Source: Acinetobacter calcoaceticus
GTDB lineage: Bacteria; Pseudomonadota; Gammaproteobacteria; Pseudomonadales; Moraxellaceae
NCBI RefSeq assembly: GCF_004345325.1
Contig: NZ_SLVJ01000009.1
Span: 62,001 to 126,000, forward strand
Direction of reading: 5' to 3'
DNA: 64,000 nucleotides
Part shown: positions 18,408 to 27,666 of the stretch, piece after piece
Layout: each line of letters opens with the position of its first letter
Numbering within the stretch: position 1 is the first letter of the stretch
The notes under the pieces: generated by a model
What the model saw: only the letters and a program-made list of their open reading frames with translations
Database searches by the model: none
Told to the model about the DNA's origin: nothing
Program-made: the position numbers and the translations under genes

Positions 18408-19355
18408 TTAAGCTGCAGATTGAGCCTTGGCCTTGGCAAAGACATGCGCCTGAATCCAGATATTGCCACGGATATATTGGCCAATTTCAAAATCCTGATC
18501 TTCAGGGATTTGAGATGCCAAACGAATCAAGGTCGCAGGTTGGTTTTCTTCTAGGATTAGGGTGACATCATAGAGACAAAAGCGTTGTTGCATAAATTCG
18601 GTATGACTTTTACCAACGATCTTACCTTGGAACCATGCTTCATCTTCTTGACCCATGGTTTCGCCATAGAGATAGGCGACCATTTTTGAAAAATCCACAG
18701 TAACCGGTGCTTGATCATCAGCGGTTTTTGGCTCCCAAGCATCGAGGAGTGCTTGTAGATTTTCCGGTGCAACACCATCGTGTTCAGCCAAGATTTGATT
18801 GAGTGCGCGATGATGTTTGATCGATGCTGGATCATCCACAATAATTTGATCGTGGTCAGATACTTTTTCTAGTCCATATGACCACGCATTGAGTTGAACC
18901 TGATAATCTTGATTTTTTTCATAATGCAAGTGATTGACACTGTACAAACTGTCAAATGCATAAACGGTACTGTTGTGATCGAGCTGGAGTTGTAATACCG
19001 CTTGAGTATTGGATTTACAGGTGATAATACGGCTGACTTGGGCAGTCAACGTGTAGGGGCTAAAAAAACTCGGAAAGGCTGTTTTAACTGCCTTCGGTTT
19101 GGCATCTTCGACTGCAATCACTTGATTGAGCTGAATATTGGATTCACCGGGACCTTGGATCAACCAACTGCTTTGGTCCATGTCACATTCTTTTTGACAG
19201 ATTCCCATCGGCATAATTGGCGCATCAAGTGCCAGATTGAGCCATTTGGGCACATCTGTCGTGGGCTGTTCGGTGAGCAGACTCCAATGTTCGATATGAC
19301 TGCCAAAATTTTGATCTTCTATAAGAATAATTTCTGGTTGATTTTGATTGTTCAT
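18408..19355 (-). CDS. Uncharacterised 315-aa acidic cytoplasmic protein
   Basis: Family not recognised. No signal peptide or TM helix; strongly acidic and rich in Gln, Asp and His. Several strand-rich stretches (SRIITCKSNTQAVLQLQL, RFCLYDVTLILEE, IRGNIWIQAHVF) suggest a beta-rich fold, perhaps with repeated OB-like modules: a C-terminal unit pairs a 'KIVGKSHTEF' strand with 'ATLIRLASQI'. A cluster of four Cys residues (two near residues 53-57) has no obvious metal-site spacing. It ends in an Ala/Lys tail. Single gene, with its own inverted-repeat terminator. Probably a lineage-specific housekeeping protein. Confidence 0.75.
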   Translation of the reverse strand: MNNQNQPEIILIEDQNFGSHIEHWSLLTEQPTTDVPKWLNLALDAPIMPMGICQKECDMDQSSWLIQGPGESNIQLNQVIAVEDAKPKAVKTAFPSFFSPYTLTAQVSRIITCKSNTQAVLQLQLDHNSTVYAFDSLYSVNHLHYEKNQDYQVQLNAWSYGLEKVSDHDQIIVDDPASIKHHRALNQILAEHDGVAPENLQALLDAWEPKTADDQAPVTVDFSKMVAYLYGETMGQEDEAWFQGKIVGKSHTEFMQQRFCLYDVTLILEENQPATLIRLASQIPEDQDFEIGQYIRGNIWIQAHVFAKAKAQSAA

Positions 19356-19641
19356 ATACTCAACTTAACAATTCACTCGCTTAATATCCTTAATCGTGGG
19401 TAATTGACCAAATTCAAGCCCCTCGCGTTGATTTTCCCCAAGATTGGTTAAAATGAGTGGATTTAATGCTGTCCTAGAGTGAAATTTCGACAAGTCGAAT
19501 GGCCTGTTGCTGCTATTTGTGGTGGCTTATAGGGCGGATCGGACTTTTTTTGCAAAATGAACCCAGATTAGTCGGGAAAAGTAAATTAAGGTCTTGAGGC
19601 ATTTGTTACACTAGCGGCATCATTTAAGGGCGAGTCTAAAC

Positions 19642-20136
19642 GTGCTGCAATTTAAACTCTGGGTGGATGCAGATGCATTACCTAAAATATTGCGAGAACT
19701 TATATTACGTGCTTCAGATCGTTATCAGCTTGAAATTACTTTTGTTGCCAATCAAGACATCGGCATACGTCCGTCAACGCGGATTAATTTTCTCCAAGTT
19801 TTAAGTGGTGCCGATCGTGCCGACCAAGAAATTGTAGAGCGCATGCATGCCAATGATATCGTGATTACCCAAGATATCCCCTTGGCGGCACAAGTGATTG
19901 AGAAAGGTGGGATTGCCATCAATCCACGCGGAGAGGTCTATACCGAAGCCAATATCAAAGCTCGCTTACATCTACGTGATTTTATGGATACTTTAAGAGG
20001 GGCTGGGGTGCAAACCGGTGGACCGCCACCGATCTCAGAACGGGATAAGCGCGAGTTTTCTAGCCATTTAGATCAAACCATTTTAAAGCAAAAGCGCAAA
20101 ACCACACCTAAACCCGATGCATCTGTCGGGCTATAA
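19642..20136 (+). CDS. YaiI/YqxD (DUF188) family protein
   Basis: 164-residue member of the YaiI/YqxD family, a PIN-like fold protein of unknown function found widely in bacteria. The family signature begins at the N-terminus with [20 protein letters not shown], followed by the acidic [28 protein letters not shown] and [13 protein letters not shown]. The conserved Asp residues resemble a PIN nuclease metal site, but activity is unproven. The start is GTG (19642) after AAGGGCGAG. The basic C-terminal tail (KQKRKTTPK) may bind nucleic acid. The next gene follows after 20 bases. Confidence 0.88.
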   Translation: MLQFKLWVDADALPKILRELILRASDRYQLEITFVANQDIGIRPSTRINFLQVLSGADRADQEIVERMHANDIVITQDIPLAAQVIEKGGIAINPRGEVYTEANIKARLHLRDFMDTLRGAGVQTGGPPPISERDKREFSSHLDQTILKQKRKTTPKPDASVGL

Positions 20137-20156
20137 ATCAAACTGGATCTCTGCTC

Positions 20157-21077
20157 ATGTCCTCGCAGCATAATATTGTCCTGACCTATATCTTGTTGGT
20201 CTTTATCTGGTCAACGACACCGCTGGCCATCGTCTGGACGGTGTCTGATCTGAACGTGATGTGGGCATTGCTATTGCGCTTTTTTATCGCACTCCCCTTG
20301 GCCGCCTTATTGTTGCTGGTGTTGAAAATTAAATTTCCAGTGGATCGGGTGGCGCTGCATAGTTATGTGGCAGGGGCATTTAGCTTGGTTGGTTCGCAGG
20401 CCTTTACCTATGCGGCAGCGCAGTATCTAAGTTCGGGGATGTTGGCGCTGATGTTTGGTCTGGCCCCGATTATGGCGGGATTGATTGGCCGTTTTGTCTT
20501 TGGTCAGCATCTACAGCGTGTGCAATGGTTTGGGATGCTGGTCGCGGTCTGCGGCTTGGGGATCATTTGTTTTATGAATGATGCTGGACAACAGATTCAC
20601 CCACTGGGGATTGGTCTGATGTTGGTCAGCGTATTTAACTATGCCTTGTCGATCTTTTGGGTCAAGAAAATTGCAGCAAAAGTAGAACCTATGGCCCAAG
20701 CCACTGGCTCGATCTTGGTTTCATCCTTGGTGATGTTGTTGTTTATCCCCTTTATTTGGCAATATATCCCAGATCATCTGCCGAGCACGAAATCGTTGTC
20801 GGCACTGCTCTATACGGTGGTGATGGCATCGTTGATTGCCATGTTCTGTTATTTTAAATTGGTGCAAAATATCCAAGCCACCACCTTGTCCTTGACCACG
20901 GTGATGACCCCGATGTTGGCGATGTTATTTGGGGCATTGTTTAATCGCGAACAACCCAGTGCATGGGTCTTTGTGGGTGCCTTGGTATTAATCGGCGGAG
21001 TGATGCTGTATTTTTATCAAGACTTGGTGGCGAGTCGTCGTCGAGCACAACGGCTTAAACAGTTGAATATGCGCTGA
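20157..21077 (+). CDS. EamA/DMT-family inner-membrane transporter
   Basis: 306-residue drug/metabolite transporter superfamily member with two EamA repeats, about five TM helices each, and a short basic C-terminal tail (RRRAQRLK). The repeat ends are visible at FGLAPIMAGLIGRFVFGQ and TVMTPMLAMLFGALFNREQP, where the family has its conserved Pro and Glu. The substrate cannot be predicted; family members export amino acids, nucleobases or drugs. It starts 20 bases after the YaiI-type gene and may share its transcript. Confidence 0.88.
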   Translation: MSSQHNIVLTYILLVFIWSTTPLAIVWTVSDLNVMWALLLRFFIALPLAALLLLVLKIKFPVDRVALHSYVAGAFSLVGSQAFTYAAAQYLSSGMLALMFGLAPIMAGLIGRFVFGQHLQRVQWFGMLVAVCGLGIICFMNDAGQQIHPLGIGLMLVSVFNYALSIFWVKKIAAKVEPMAQATGSILVSSLVMLLFIPFIWQYIPDHLPSTKSLSALLYTVVMASLIAMFCYFKLVQNIQATTLSLTTVMTPMLAMLFGALFNREQPSAWVFVGALVLIGGVMLYFYQDLVASRRRAQRLKQLNMR

Positions 21078-21122
21078 AGATTAGACTGCGATATCTTAGT
21101 TTTGCTGCTGAGGCTGAGATGT

Positions 21123-21701
21123 TTAAGTTTCGCTGCTGAGGCTTAAGTTATGACGGACACATTCAGCTAACTTTACTTTGTCAGCAGGATGTAAAGTAAT
21201 AAAATAGGCCCCGATGCGATACATGCCATGCTGATCAAATTCAGCATAGGCGACCTGCGCCGTGGCAGCGATATGAAAATAGTGCTCAGGATGACTTAAA
21301 GTCACGTGTAAATAACTGCCTTTTTTAAAGTCTTGTTCACAAAAAAAGCTGAAACCACTTTCAGAAAAATTCACCTGTTGTGGGATCGGTAGTAAACTTT
21401 GCACTGTTGCATCATAAAGTGAACCTGTTATCAGGTTTAGTTTTTGGCTAAATAAGGATAGGATTCGGGCAATTTGTTGATCTTTTTGATTTAATTGTTC
21501 TAATTCGTATTCTAGAGCATGATCAAATTGATCTAACTCAGCAAGTAGTAGAAAATAGCGCGGCAATACAAAATTTGGATCATAAGGGTCATTCAGTGCA
21601 ACTTCATCTGTAATGATCTGATAGTTAATCCTCAAGGCAGCATCAATGCGAGACATAACTCGACGTTCAGTTCCTCTATGTTGATGCTGTGAAGTTTCCA
21701 T
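21123..21701 (-). CDS. PilZ-domain protein (putative c-di-GMP binding)
   Basis: 192-residue predicted cytoplasmic protein. RGTERRVMSRIDAALRINYQ fits the RxxxR arm of PilZ domains, and VNFSESGFSFF fits the (D/N)xSxxG motif, though the two are separated by an unusually long helical insert of about 85 residues rich in Glu, Gln and Leu. The C-terminal half forms the barrel strands (YLHVTLSHPEHYFHIAATAQV). The start at ATG 21701 is preceded by GAGGTG; the frame runs further upstream into lolC but without support. Divergent from lolC, start to start 24 bases apart. Whether it really binds c-di-GMP is unproven. Confidence 0.78.
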   Translation of the reverse strand: METSQHQHRGTERRVMSRIDAALRINYQIITDEVALNDPYDPNFVLPRYFLLLAELDQFDHALEYELEQLNQKDQQIARILSLFSQKLNLITGSLYDATVQSLLPIPQQVNFSESGFSFFCEQDFKKGSYLHVTLSHPEHYFHIAATAQVAYAEFDQHGMYRIGAYFITLHPADKVKLAECVRHNLSLSSET

Positions 21702-21725
21702 AAAAACACCTCGGACTAGATTGGT

Positions 21726-22961
21726 ATGTTTAAACCTATCTCGCTGTATATAGGGTTGAGATATACTCGCGCACGGCGTAGCAATCACTTTATTTCTTTT
21801 ATCGCTTTGGTTTCAATGATCGGTCTGACCCTTGGGGTTGCCGTTTTGATTACAGTATTGTCTGTGATGAATGGATTTGACCGCGAATTAAAAACCAGAG
21901 TGCTCGGCATGGTGCCACAAGCGACCATTTCTTCGACCGAAATCTTAACAGATTGGCCTGTGCTTGCAAATAAAATCGCCAAACATGAGGATGTTACTGG
22001 TGTCGCCCCCTTTACCCAACTGCAGGGTATGCTGACCTCACAAGGTCAAGTTGCTGGGGTGATGATTACCGGAATAGAACCAGAATATGAAAAAAAGGTC
22101 TCTATCATCCAGAATCATATGCAGGAAGGTAGTATCGACGCACTGAAAAAAGGTGAGTTTGGTATCGTTCTGGGCAAGCAACGTGTCGATGAAATGGGCT
22201 TGGAACTCAATGACTACGTGACGCTGGTACTACCAGAAGCAACGCCTTCACCCGCTGGTGTGGTGCCTCGTTTTAAACGCTTTAAAATCGTAGGGATCTT
22301 TAGTATCGGGGCAGAAGTTGATTCAACCTTGGGCTATATCGCCTTAAATGATGCGGCAACCTTGATGCGCTTACCGGATGGGGCACAAGGCATCCGTATG
22401 AAATTGGATGACATCTTTAAAGCGCCGATGGTTGCCAATGATGTGGTGAGTAAATTGCCTGGCAACTTCTATGCGACCGACTGGACCTTTACCCACGGTA
22501 ATTTGTTTAGTGCGATCCAGATGGAAAAAGCCATGGTCAGCCTATTGTTATTCCTGATCGTATTGGTGGCGGCATTTAATATCGTGTCTTCATTGGTTAT
22601 GGTGGTCACAGACAAGAAATCTGATATCGCAATCCTACGCACCCTCGGGGCTTCGCCGCGTACCATTACTAAAATCTTTATGGTTCAAGGTACGGTCATC
22701 GGTGTAGTCGGCACTTTGGCTGGTGCGGTATTGGGTATTATTTTGGCGACCAGTATCAGTGGTTTTATGGGTTGGATTAACTCAGCCTTTGGTTTGCATT
22801 TATTCGATGCCTACTTCATCAACTACTTACCGTCTTATCTCAGATGGCAAGATGTATTGTTGGTGGTGACGGTTTCATTATTCTTGAGTTTCATCGCCAC
22901 GATCTATCCTGCATTGCGTGCCGCGAAAATCCAACCTGCTGAGGCCCTTCGCTATGAGTAA
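21726..22961 (+). CDS. lolC: Lipoprotein-releasing ABC permease (LolC/LolE family)
   Basis: Inner-membrane permease that, with LolD, releases outer-membrane lipoproteins to LolA. It has 411 residues: a short N-terminal arm, TM1 (FISFIALVSMIGLTLGVAVLI), a periplasmic domain of about 200 residues and three C-terminal TM helices, ending in the family motif YPALRAAKIQPAEALRYE. Only one LolC/E-type gene is present here, unlike the E. coli lolCDE set, so the complex is probably a homodimeric LolF-type arrangement with LolD, as known from many non-enteric gammaproteobacteria. It overlaps lolD by eight bases. Confidence 0.93.
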   Translation: MFKPISLYIGLRYTRARRSNHFISFIALVSMIGLTLGVAVLITVLSVMNGFDRELKTRVLGMVPQATISSTEILTDWPVLANKIAKHEDVTGVAPFTQLQGMLTSQGQVAGVMITGIEPEYEKKVSIIQNHMQEGSIDALKKGEFGIVLGKQRVDEMGLELNDYVTLVLPEATPSPAGVVPRFKRFKIVGIFSIGAEVDSTLGYIALNDAATLMRLPDGAQGIRMKLDDIFKAPMVANDVVSKLPGNFYATDWTFTHGNLFSAIQMEKAMVSLLLFLIVLVAAFNIVSSLVMVVTDKKSDIAILRTLGASPRTITKIFMVQGTVIGVVGTLAGAVLGIILATSISGFMGWINSAFGLHLFDAYFINYLPSYLRWQDVLLVVTVSLFLSFIATIYPALRAAKIQPAEALRYE

Positions 22962-23643
22962 TGTGGTGTTAGAAGCCAAAGATGTACAGAAACATTTTAC
23001 CGATGGTAAGTCGACAGTTGAAGTGATCAAAGGCTTGTCACTCAAAGTCCATGCTGGCGAGTTTGTCTCAATCGTCGGTGCCAGTGGTTCAGGTAAAAGT
23101 ACCCTATTGCATATTTTGGGAGGGCTAGATCGTCCGACCCAAGGTATGGTGATGCTCAATGGTCAACGCTTCGATAGCTTGGATGAAGCTGAACGTGGCT
23201 TTTTACGCAATCGCAATTTGGGTTTTGTGTATCAGTTTCATCATCTGCTGCCTGAGTTTAGTGCCTTTGAAAATGTGGCTATGCCGTTGATGTTACGTGA
23301 AGAAGTACAATTCAAAGAAGCCAAAGCGCGTGCTGAATATTTACTGGACCGTGTTGGATTGAGTCATCGTCTCACTCATAAACCCGGTGAGTTATCCGGT
23401 GGGGAGCGGCAGCGTGTGGCTTTGGCACGTGCCTTGGTCACCCAACCGAAATTGATGATGGCCGATGAACCTACAGGGAATTTGGACCGTAAAACTGCGG
23501 CAACGATCTTTCAGTTGTTGACTGACTTGCAGCAGGAACTGAATATGGCAATGCTGATCGTCACCCATGACGAACAGTTAGCAAAATCTGCAGATCATAT
23601 CTTGCATATGCAGGATGGGCTTTGGGAAGCGCAATCAGCCTAG
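22954..23643 (+). CDS. lolD: Lipoprotein-releasing ABC ATPase LolD
   Basis: ATPase of the lipoprotein release complex, 229 residues. It shows Walker A GASGSGKST, the Q-loop region GFVYQFHHLLPEF (the long FQ-HLLPEF loop typical of LolD), the ABC signature LSGGERQR, Walker B LMMADEP and the switch His in VTHDEQL. The start ATG at 22954 lies inside the end of lolC (ATGAGTAA overlap), so translation is coupled; the frame opens earlier at 22918 but that sequence belongs to lolC. A terminator follows at 23713. Confidence 0.95.
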   Translation: MSNVVLEAKDVQKHFTDGKSTVEVIKGLSLKVHAGEFVSIVGASGSGKSTLLHILGGLDRPTQGMVMLNGQRFDSLDEAERGFLRNRNLGFVYQFHHLLPEFSAFENVAMPLMLREEVQFKEAKARAEYLLDRVGLSHRLTHKPGELSGGERQRVALARALVTQPKLMMADEPTGNLDRKTAATIFQLLTDLQQELNMAMLIVTHDEQLAKSADHILHMQDGLWEAQSA

Positions 23644-23712
23644 GGCTGTGATGTCGTTTCAACATACGACCAATAACGCGCAAAGCCTTTGAGGATCGGA
23701 TCAATAGCCTTG

Positions 23713-23744
23713 TTAAAGCCCACATTGTGGGCTTTAATTTTTTG
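23713..23744 (+). terminator. lolCD terminator
   Basis: An 11-bp perfect stem TTAAAGCCCAC/GTGGGCTTTAA with a 3-base loop, then a T-rich run, 69 bases after lolD. Confidence 0.93.
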
Positions 23745-23779
23745 TCCTATCGATGCATTAAAATCAGTCCAAACTCAGC

Positions 23780-26407
23780 ATGCTTCGTCCCAAGCTCAGC
23801 ACCCAGTTTAGCCCGCAGTCTAGTCTGAAAATGAGTCCTACGATGAGTTCTAAGATTAGTCCGATGCTTGCTCCCTTACTCAGTCCAATGTTGCGTCAAA
23901 TATTATTGGTGGCTTGGATCGTGGGGATCAGTAGCATGGCGTGGCCATTGCATATCCTCAGTGGTTGGAGAGAATTAGCGCTCATCCTTTTGCTGCCATT
24001 GCTATTCAGTGTGATGCTGATGCTCTATAGCGCTTATCGACCAGCGCAATATGATCCAGTGTCTAAAGCGATGACTCAAGCGATGTTTTTGCGAGTCCTG
24101 GCTATATGCAGTGTGCTCATGGCCGGACATCTCTATGCGCAGCATGCACTAACAACACGCTTAGCACTCAGAACCAGCACGGCATTTACAGGATCGGTGC
24201 TGATCTATGTCGATCGGATTGCAAGTAATAGTCATGCGGATCCCAATCGTTGGCAGCATCAAGTTTGGGTGCTGGATCAACAGCCGCAAGCGGTACTTTG
24301 GCAACTCAGCTATCCCGCCAAAAGCGCAGAGGATGATGCAGACTATAGTTTGCAATTGGGGCGGTATTATCGGGTCAGTGGGCAAGTTAAACCTGCACAT
24401 AGTTATGCGGTTCCCGGTGTATTTGATCGTGAGCGTTGGATGTTGCAACAAGGCTTGATGGCGAGCATGCAGGTTGAAACAGTGCAGTTGTTGGATGCGC
24501 AACATGTGAATGCAATGGGGCATGTTGCATTTGTTCAGGATCAGCAGGGCAGCATTGCCAAATTGAATCGCGCTATTGAAAGTCTACGGCTCAAGTTTAG
24601 AGTGTTGATTCAGGCTTCAAATGCCACGCAGCCCGGACTACTGTTGGCGCTTTTGACCGGGGATCAAAGCCTCATGTCAGTGCAGACCCAAGCCTTGTTC
24701 CAACGCTTGGGCATTACTCATCTATTGGCGATCTCAGGGCCACATGTATTGTTATTTGCTTTGATGCTGTGTTTTGCGCTGGCAAAATTGCTGCGCTTTG
24801 TCTGTCCACAGATTTTTCTGCGTTATCCCAAACCCTATCTATTGATTGGCCCATTTTTGCTTGCGGTTTGGGGCTATGCCGCCTTGGTGGGTTTTGAGAT
24901 ACCGGCATTAAGAACCCTGTTTACGACGACTGTCATCTGTGTGTTGTTGCTGTTCAAGCAGGCATTGCGACCGCTAAAAATGCTCCTGCTCAGTGCCAGT
25001 TTATTGTTGCTCTTTGATCCCTTTAGCATACTCTCAGCGGCTTTTTGGCTTTCCTTCGGCGCGTGTTTAATGTTGCTGCGTGTGTATCAATCCATGCAAG
25101 GGGGTGTTCCGAATACTGCAATATTTTCAAGCGTTGCCTTATCAGGCAGGGTAGGACGAGTGCTGTATGGATGCTGGTTGTTTATAGCTGCACAATGGAA
25201 AATTTTTGTAGCGCTGTTGCCTTTGTTGATGTTTATCTTTCAGCAACTGGCTTGGCTGGCCCCAATCGCCAATCTAATTGCGATTCCATTGATTGGCAGT
25301 GTGGTGGTGCCATTAGAAGTGCTGGCGGCCAGTGGCAGTTTTGTTTTTCCAGCGATGGCTGCGCTTTTATTTTATTTGGCGGATCAGGTGTTGGAGGTCA
25401 TGCTCAGGTTGCTTGGCTGGCTCGATCAAGTTTTTGCCGCAAAAACGCAATGGTTGGCACTGAGTTTTTGGCAAAGTCTGAGCTTGAGTCTGGCGATTTG
25501 GATGTTGCTATTACCTCGTGGGGTGTTGCCTCGACTTTGGATCGGTGTGTGCGCCGTGGTCGGTTTGGTCGGTGTGGCAGGTCAAAAGGTTGATACTGAA
25601 TTTGAGTTGAATGTGATCGATGTGGGGCAAGGGCAGGCATTATTGCTCAAACTCCCGCAGCACCCACTTCCACAGCATAAGCTCATGATTGATGTCGGTG
25701 GGATTTATAATGAAAAACAGTGGGGTATCGCTGATCACATTATCATTCCTTATTTAATGCAACAGGGCATATCCAGACTGGATCAGGTGATCTTGTCTCA
25801 TTTAGATCAAGACCACAGTGGTGCATTTGAACCTTTAAGCAAGCAAGTGCGTATAGATCAGGTCTATTCCAATCAGCAGGATGAGCGCTTCGAGGGCTTT
25901 GATTTTCAACTGTGTCAGCGAGGACAGCAGTGGCAATATGGCCAGATACTGGTGCAGATCTTGTTGCCAGATGCTGAGCAATTGGCTGATGTCGCTGAAC
26001 ATCAAAATGAACGTTCTTGCGTGGTCTATGTGCAAGTACCGCAGGCGCGAGGCTATCAAAATTTTCTGATTATGGGCGATGCGGGCTGGGAGGCTGAATA
26101 TCAACTGCTGCAACGCTACCCAGACTTAAAAGTCGATGTACTGATCCTTGGACATCATGGCAGTCGGCACAGTTCTGCTTATGCTTTTTTACAGCAGTTG
26201 CAGCCGAAATTGGCGATTGCCAGTGCGGGGTGGAACAATCGTTATGGGCATCCGCATGCCTTGGTCAAAGCGCGATTAGCAGATTTGGGTATACCGATGT
26301 TGAGCAGCATTGAGCAGGGCAGTATTCAGTTTTATTTAGATGCTGAGCAGCAGATGCAATGGCGAGCGCATCGTCAGACTCGGCCATGGTTAGATAGATC
26401 GCAGTAA
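23780..26407 (+). CDS. comEC: DNA-uptake channel protein ComEC/Rec2
   Basis: Inner-membrane channel of natural transformation that passes single-stranded DNA into the cytoplasm. Order of parts: hydrophobic N-terminus, an OB-like periplasmic domain (about 130-240), the competence membrane domain with GLLLALLTGDQSLMS and RLGITHLLAISGPHVLL, and a C-terminal metallo-beta-lactamase-like domain with NVIDVGQGQALLLKL, HLDQDHSGAF and ILGHHGSRHSS. At 875 residues it is somewhat long. The first 37 residues are odd, a Met/Ser/Pro-rich low-complexity string made by repeats of an AGTCC-like word, and no start in it has a good ribosome-binding site; translation may begin at one of the inner ATGs (23831-23888). 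Confidence 0.92.
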   Translation: MLRPKLSTQFSPQSSLKMSPTMSSKISPMLAPLLSPMLRQILLVAWIVGISSMAWPLHILSGWRELALILLLPLLFSVMLMLYSAYRPAQYDPVSKAMTQAMFLRVLAICSVLMAGHLYAQHALTTRLALRTSTAFTGSVLIYVDRIASNSHADPNRWQHQVWVLDQQPQAVLWQLSYPAKSAEDDADYSLQLGRYYRVSGQVKPAHSYAVPGVFDRERWMLQQGLMASMQVETVQLLDAQHVNAMGHVAFVQDQQGSIAKLNRAIESLRLKFRVLIQASNATQPGLLLALLTGDQSLMSVQTQALFQRLGITHLLAISGPHVLLFALMLCFALAKLLRFVCPQIFLRYPKPYLLIGPFLLAVWGYAALVGFEIPALRTLFTTTVICVLLLFKQALRPLKMLLLSASLLLLFDPFSILSAAFWLSFGACLMLLRVYQSMQGGVPNTAIFSSVALSGRVGRVLYGCWLFIAAQWKIFVALLPLLMFIFQQLAWLAPIANLIAIPLIGSVVVPLEVLAASGSFVFPAMAALLFYLADQVLEVMLRLLGWLDQVFAAKTQWLALSFWQSLSLSLAIWMLLLPRGVLPRLWIGVCAVVGLVGVAGQKVDTEFELNVIDVGQGQALLLKLPQHPLPQHKLMIDVGGIYNEKQWGIADHIIIPYLMQQGISRLDQVILSHLDQDHSGAFEPLSKQVRIDQVYSNQQDERFEGFDFQLCQRGQQWQYGQILVQILLPDAEQLADVAEHQNERSCVVYVQVPQARGYQNFLIMGDAGWEAEYQLLQRYPDLKVDVLILGHHGSRHSSAYAFLQQLQPKLAIASAGWNNRYGHPHALVKARLADLGIPMLSSIEQGSIQFYLDAEQQMQWRAHRQTRPWLDRSQ

Positions 26408-26487
26408 GGCTAGCGTTAGACCTAACTTTAACTAAAACTGCCTCAGCCCAAAACAGCTTTAGCCAAACTCATCGCAACATGCATACT

Positions 26488-26514
26488 GCCTGATCTATAG
26501 CACATCAGGCTTTA
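26488..26514. terminator. Weak terminator between convergent comEC and acyltransferase genes
   Basis: GCCTGAT/ATCAGGC stem (26488-26494 with 26504-26510), 9-base loop, followed by TTTAAG on the plus strand. Its 3' arm lies within 2 bases of the acyltransferase stop. Confidence 0.5.
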
Positions 26515-27528
26515 AGCCGATGCATCCTGCTTAGGTGCTTCATCGCTTAGGGTGGGTTCAAGATGTGGCTCAATCTGATCGTTGGGCTGTTGAGCGTGTT
26601 GTTCTCGTAGCGCTGCGACTGCGGCAAGTGCTTCAGCTTTGGGGATGTGATAGACCCGATCTAAGGCAGGATTGGCCTTAAAGCGTTTGTAACTCCAGTG
26701 ATAATGTTCAGGGTAGCGACGGATCAAATCTTCGATACTGTGATGAATGATAGTTGTCCCTTGCTCGGCAGTGCCACTATAAATCGCCTCATCAATGGGC
26801 TCAATAAACATGTTGAAACTGTCATCTTGATTGCGGATCGCATACAACAACAGCGCACTGGCTTTGGTTTTCTGGATCAACTTGGCGCTTAAGCTGCTCG
26901 ATGCCAGTGGGATGCCAAAGTAATTGATCATGTCTCCACCCACTTGAGGGGTGTGATCGGGCAGGATGACCGTGGTACCACCGCGTTTTAGCGCTTTAAA
27001 AATCTGTCTAACCCCACTTTCATCGGTTGGAACCAGATTGGCTTGTTCACGACCACGAGCCTGACGTACAAATTGATCTGCCTCATGGTTTTTGATCGGT
27101 TTATACATGATGGTCATTTCGGTGTGTTGTGCTAACCATGCATTCATAACCTCCCAAGTCCCAAAATGTGGCACCACCAAAACCAAGCCTTGACCACGCG
27201 CTAAAGCATCATGCAGATACTGTTCACCTTGAATCTGCCGTATACGGGAAATATTTTTTTGATTACTGCTGCCCCAGATACTAAAAAATTCCATATAGGA
27301 CTGTAATTCGTTGCGAATCGCAGTACGGGTGATCTGTTCACGTTGCTCTTGATTGAGTTCATGCAGACAAATCTCAATATTGAGACGTATGGTATTGGAG
27401 GTTTTTGTAATATGTAATAAGTTGACAATTCGCGCGAGTATACGTGCAAAAAAACGTGAAAATAATATCGGTTGACGACTAAAGAAGTTGAGGAGCCATG
27501 TAGTCGAAGAAGATGATTTTTTGGTCAT
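26512..27528 (-). CDS. Lipid A biosynthesis acyltransferase (LpxL/LpxM family)
   Basis: Late acyltransferase adding a secondary acyl chain to the lipid A precursor at the inner membrane, using acyl-ACP. It has 338 residues: a membrane-associated N-terminus, the catalytic His-x4-Glu in PHFGTWEVMNAW, the YKPIKN substrate loop, and the conserved ILPDHTP-x-x-GG and HWSYKRFK elements of the LABLAT family. The C-terminal 45 residues are an acidic, Gln/Pro/Glu-rich extension. Whether it is the LpxL or LpxM paralogue cannot be settled from sequence alone. Single gene; the start at 27528 is a plausible ATG. Confidence 0.88.
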   Translation of the reverse strand: MTKKSSSSTTWLLNFFSRQPILFSRFFARILARIVNLLHITKTSNTIRLNIEICLHELNQEQREQITRTAIRNELQSYMEFFSIWGSSNQKNISRIRQIQGEQYLHDALARGQGLVLVVPHFGTWEVMNAWLAQHTEMTIMYKPIKNHEADQFVRQARGREQANLVPTDESGVRQIFKALKRGGTTVILPDHTPQVGGDMINYFGIPLASSSLSAKLIQKTKASALLLYAIRNQDDSFNMFIEPIDEAIYSGTAEQGTTIIHHSIEDLIRRYPEHYHWSYKRFKANPALDRVYHIPKAEALAAVAALREQHAQQPNDQIEPHLEPTLSDEAPKQDASA

Positions 27529-27666
27529 TGGCGATCTAGTTGTGTGTCGAAAGTCGAGTTAAAGTGTCAAATTTGGCGCTATTATAAGTTAAATCTTGTG
27601 GTTTAGACAGTTTAACTGTAAAGCTTGTATATAATGTCTCCCTAAATATTAATTTGGATAGCCCAC

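Noticed and set aside
24161..24523. 120-codon minus-strand ORF inside comEC
   Set aside because: It lies opposite a well-supported gene, has no homology-like motif or ribosome-binding site, and is a codon-bias shadow.
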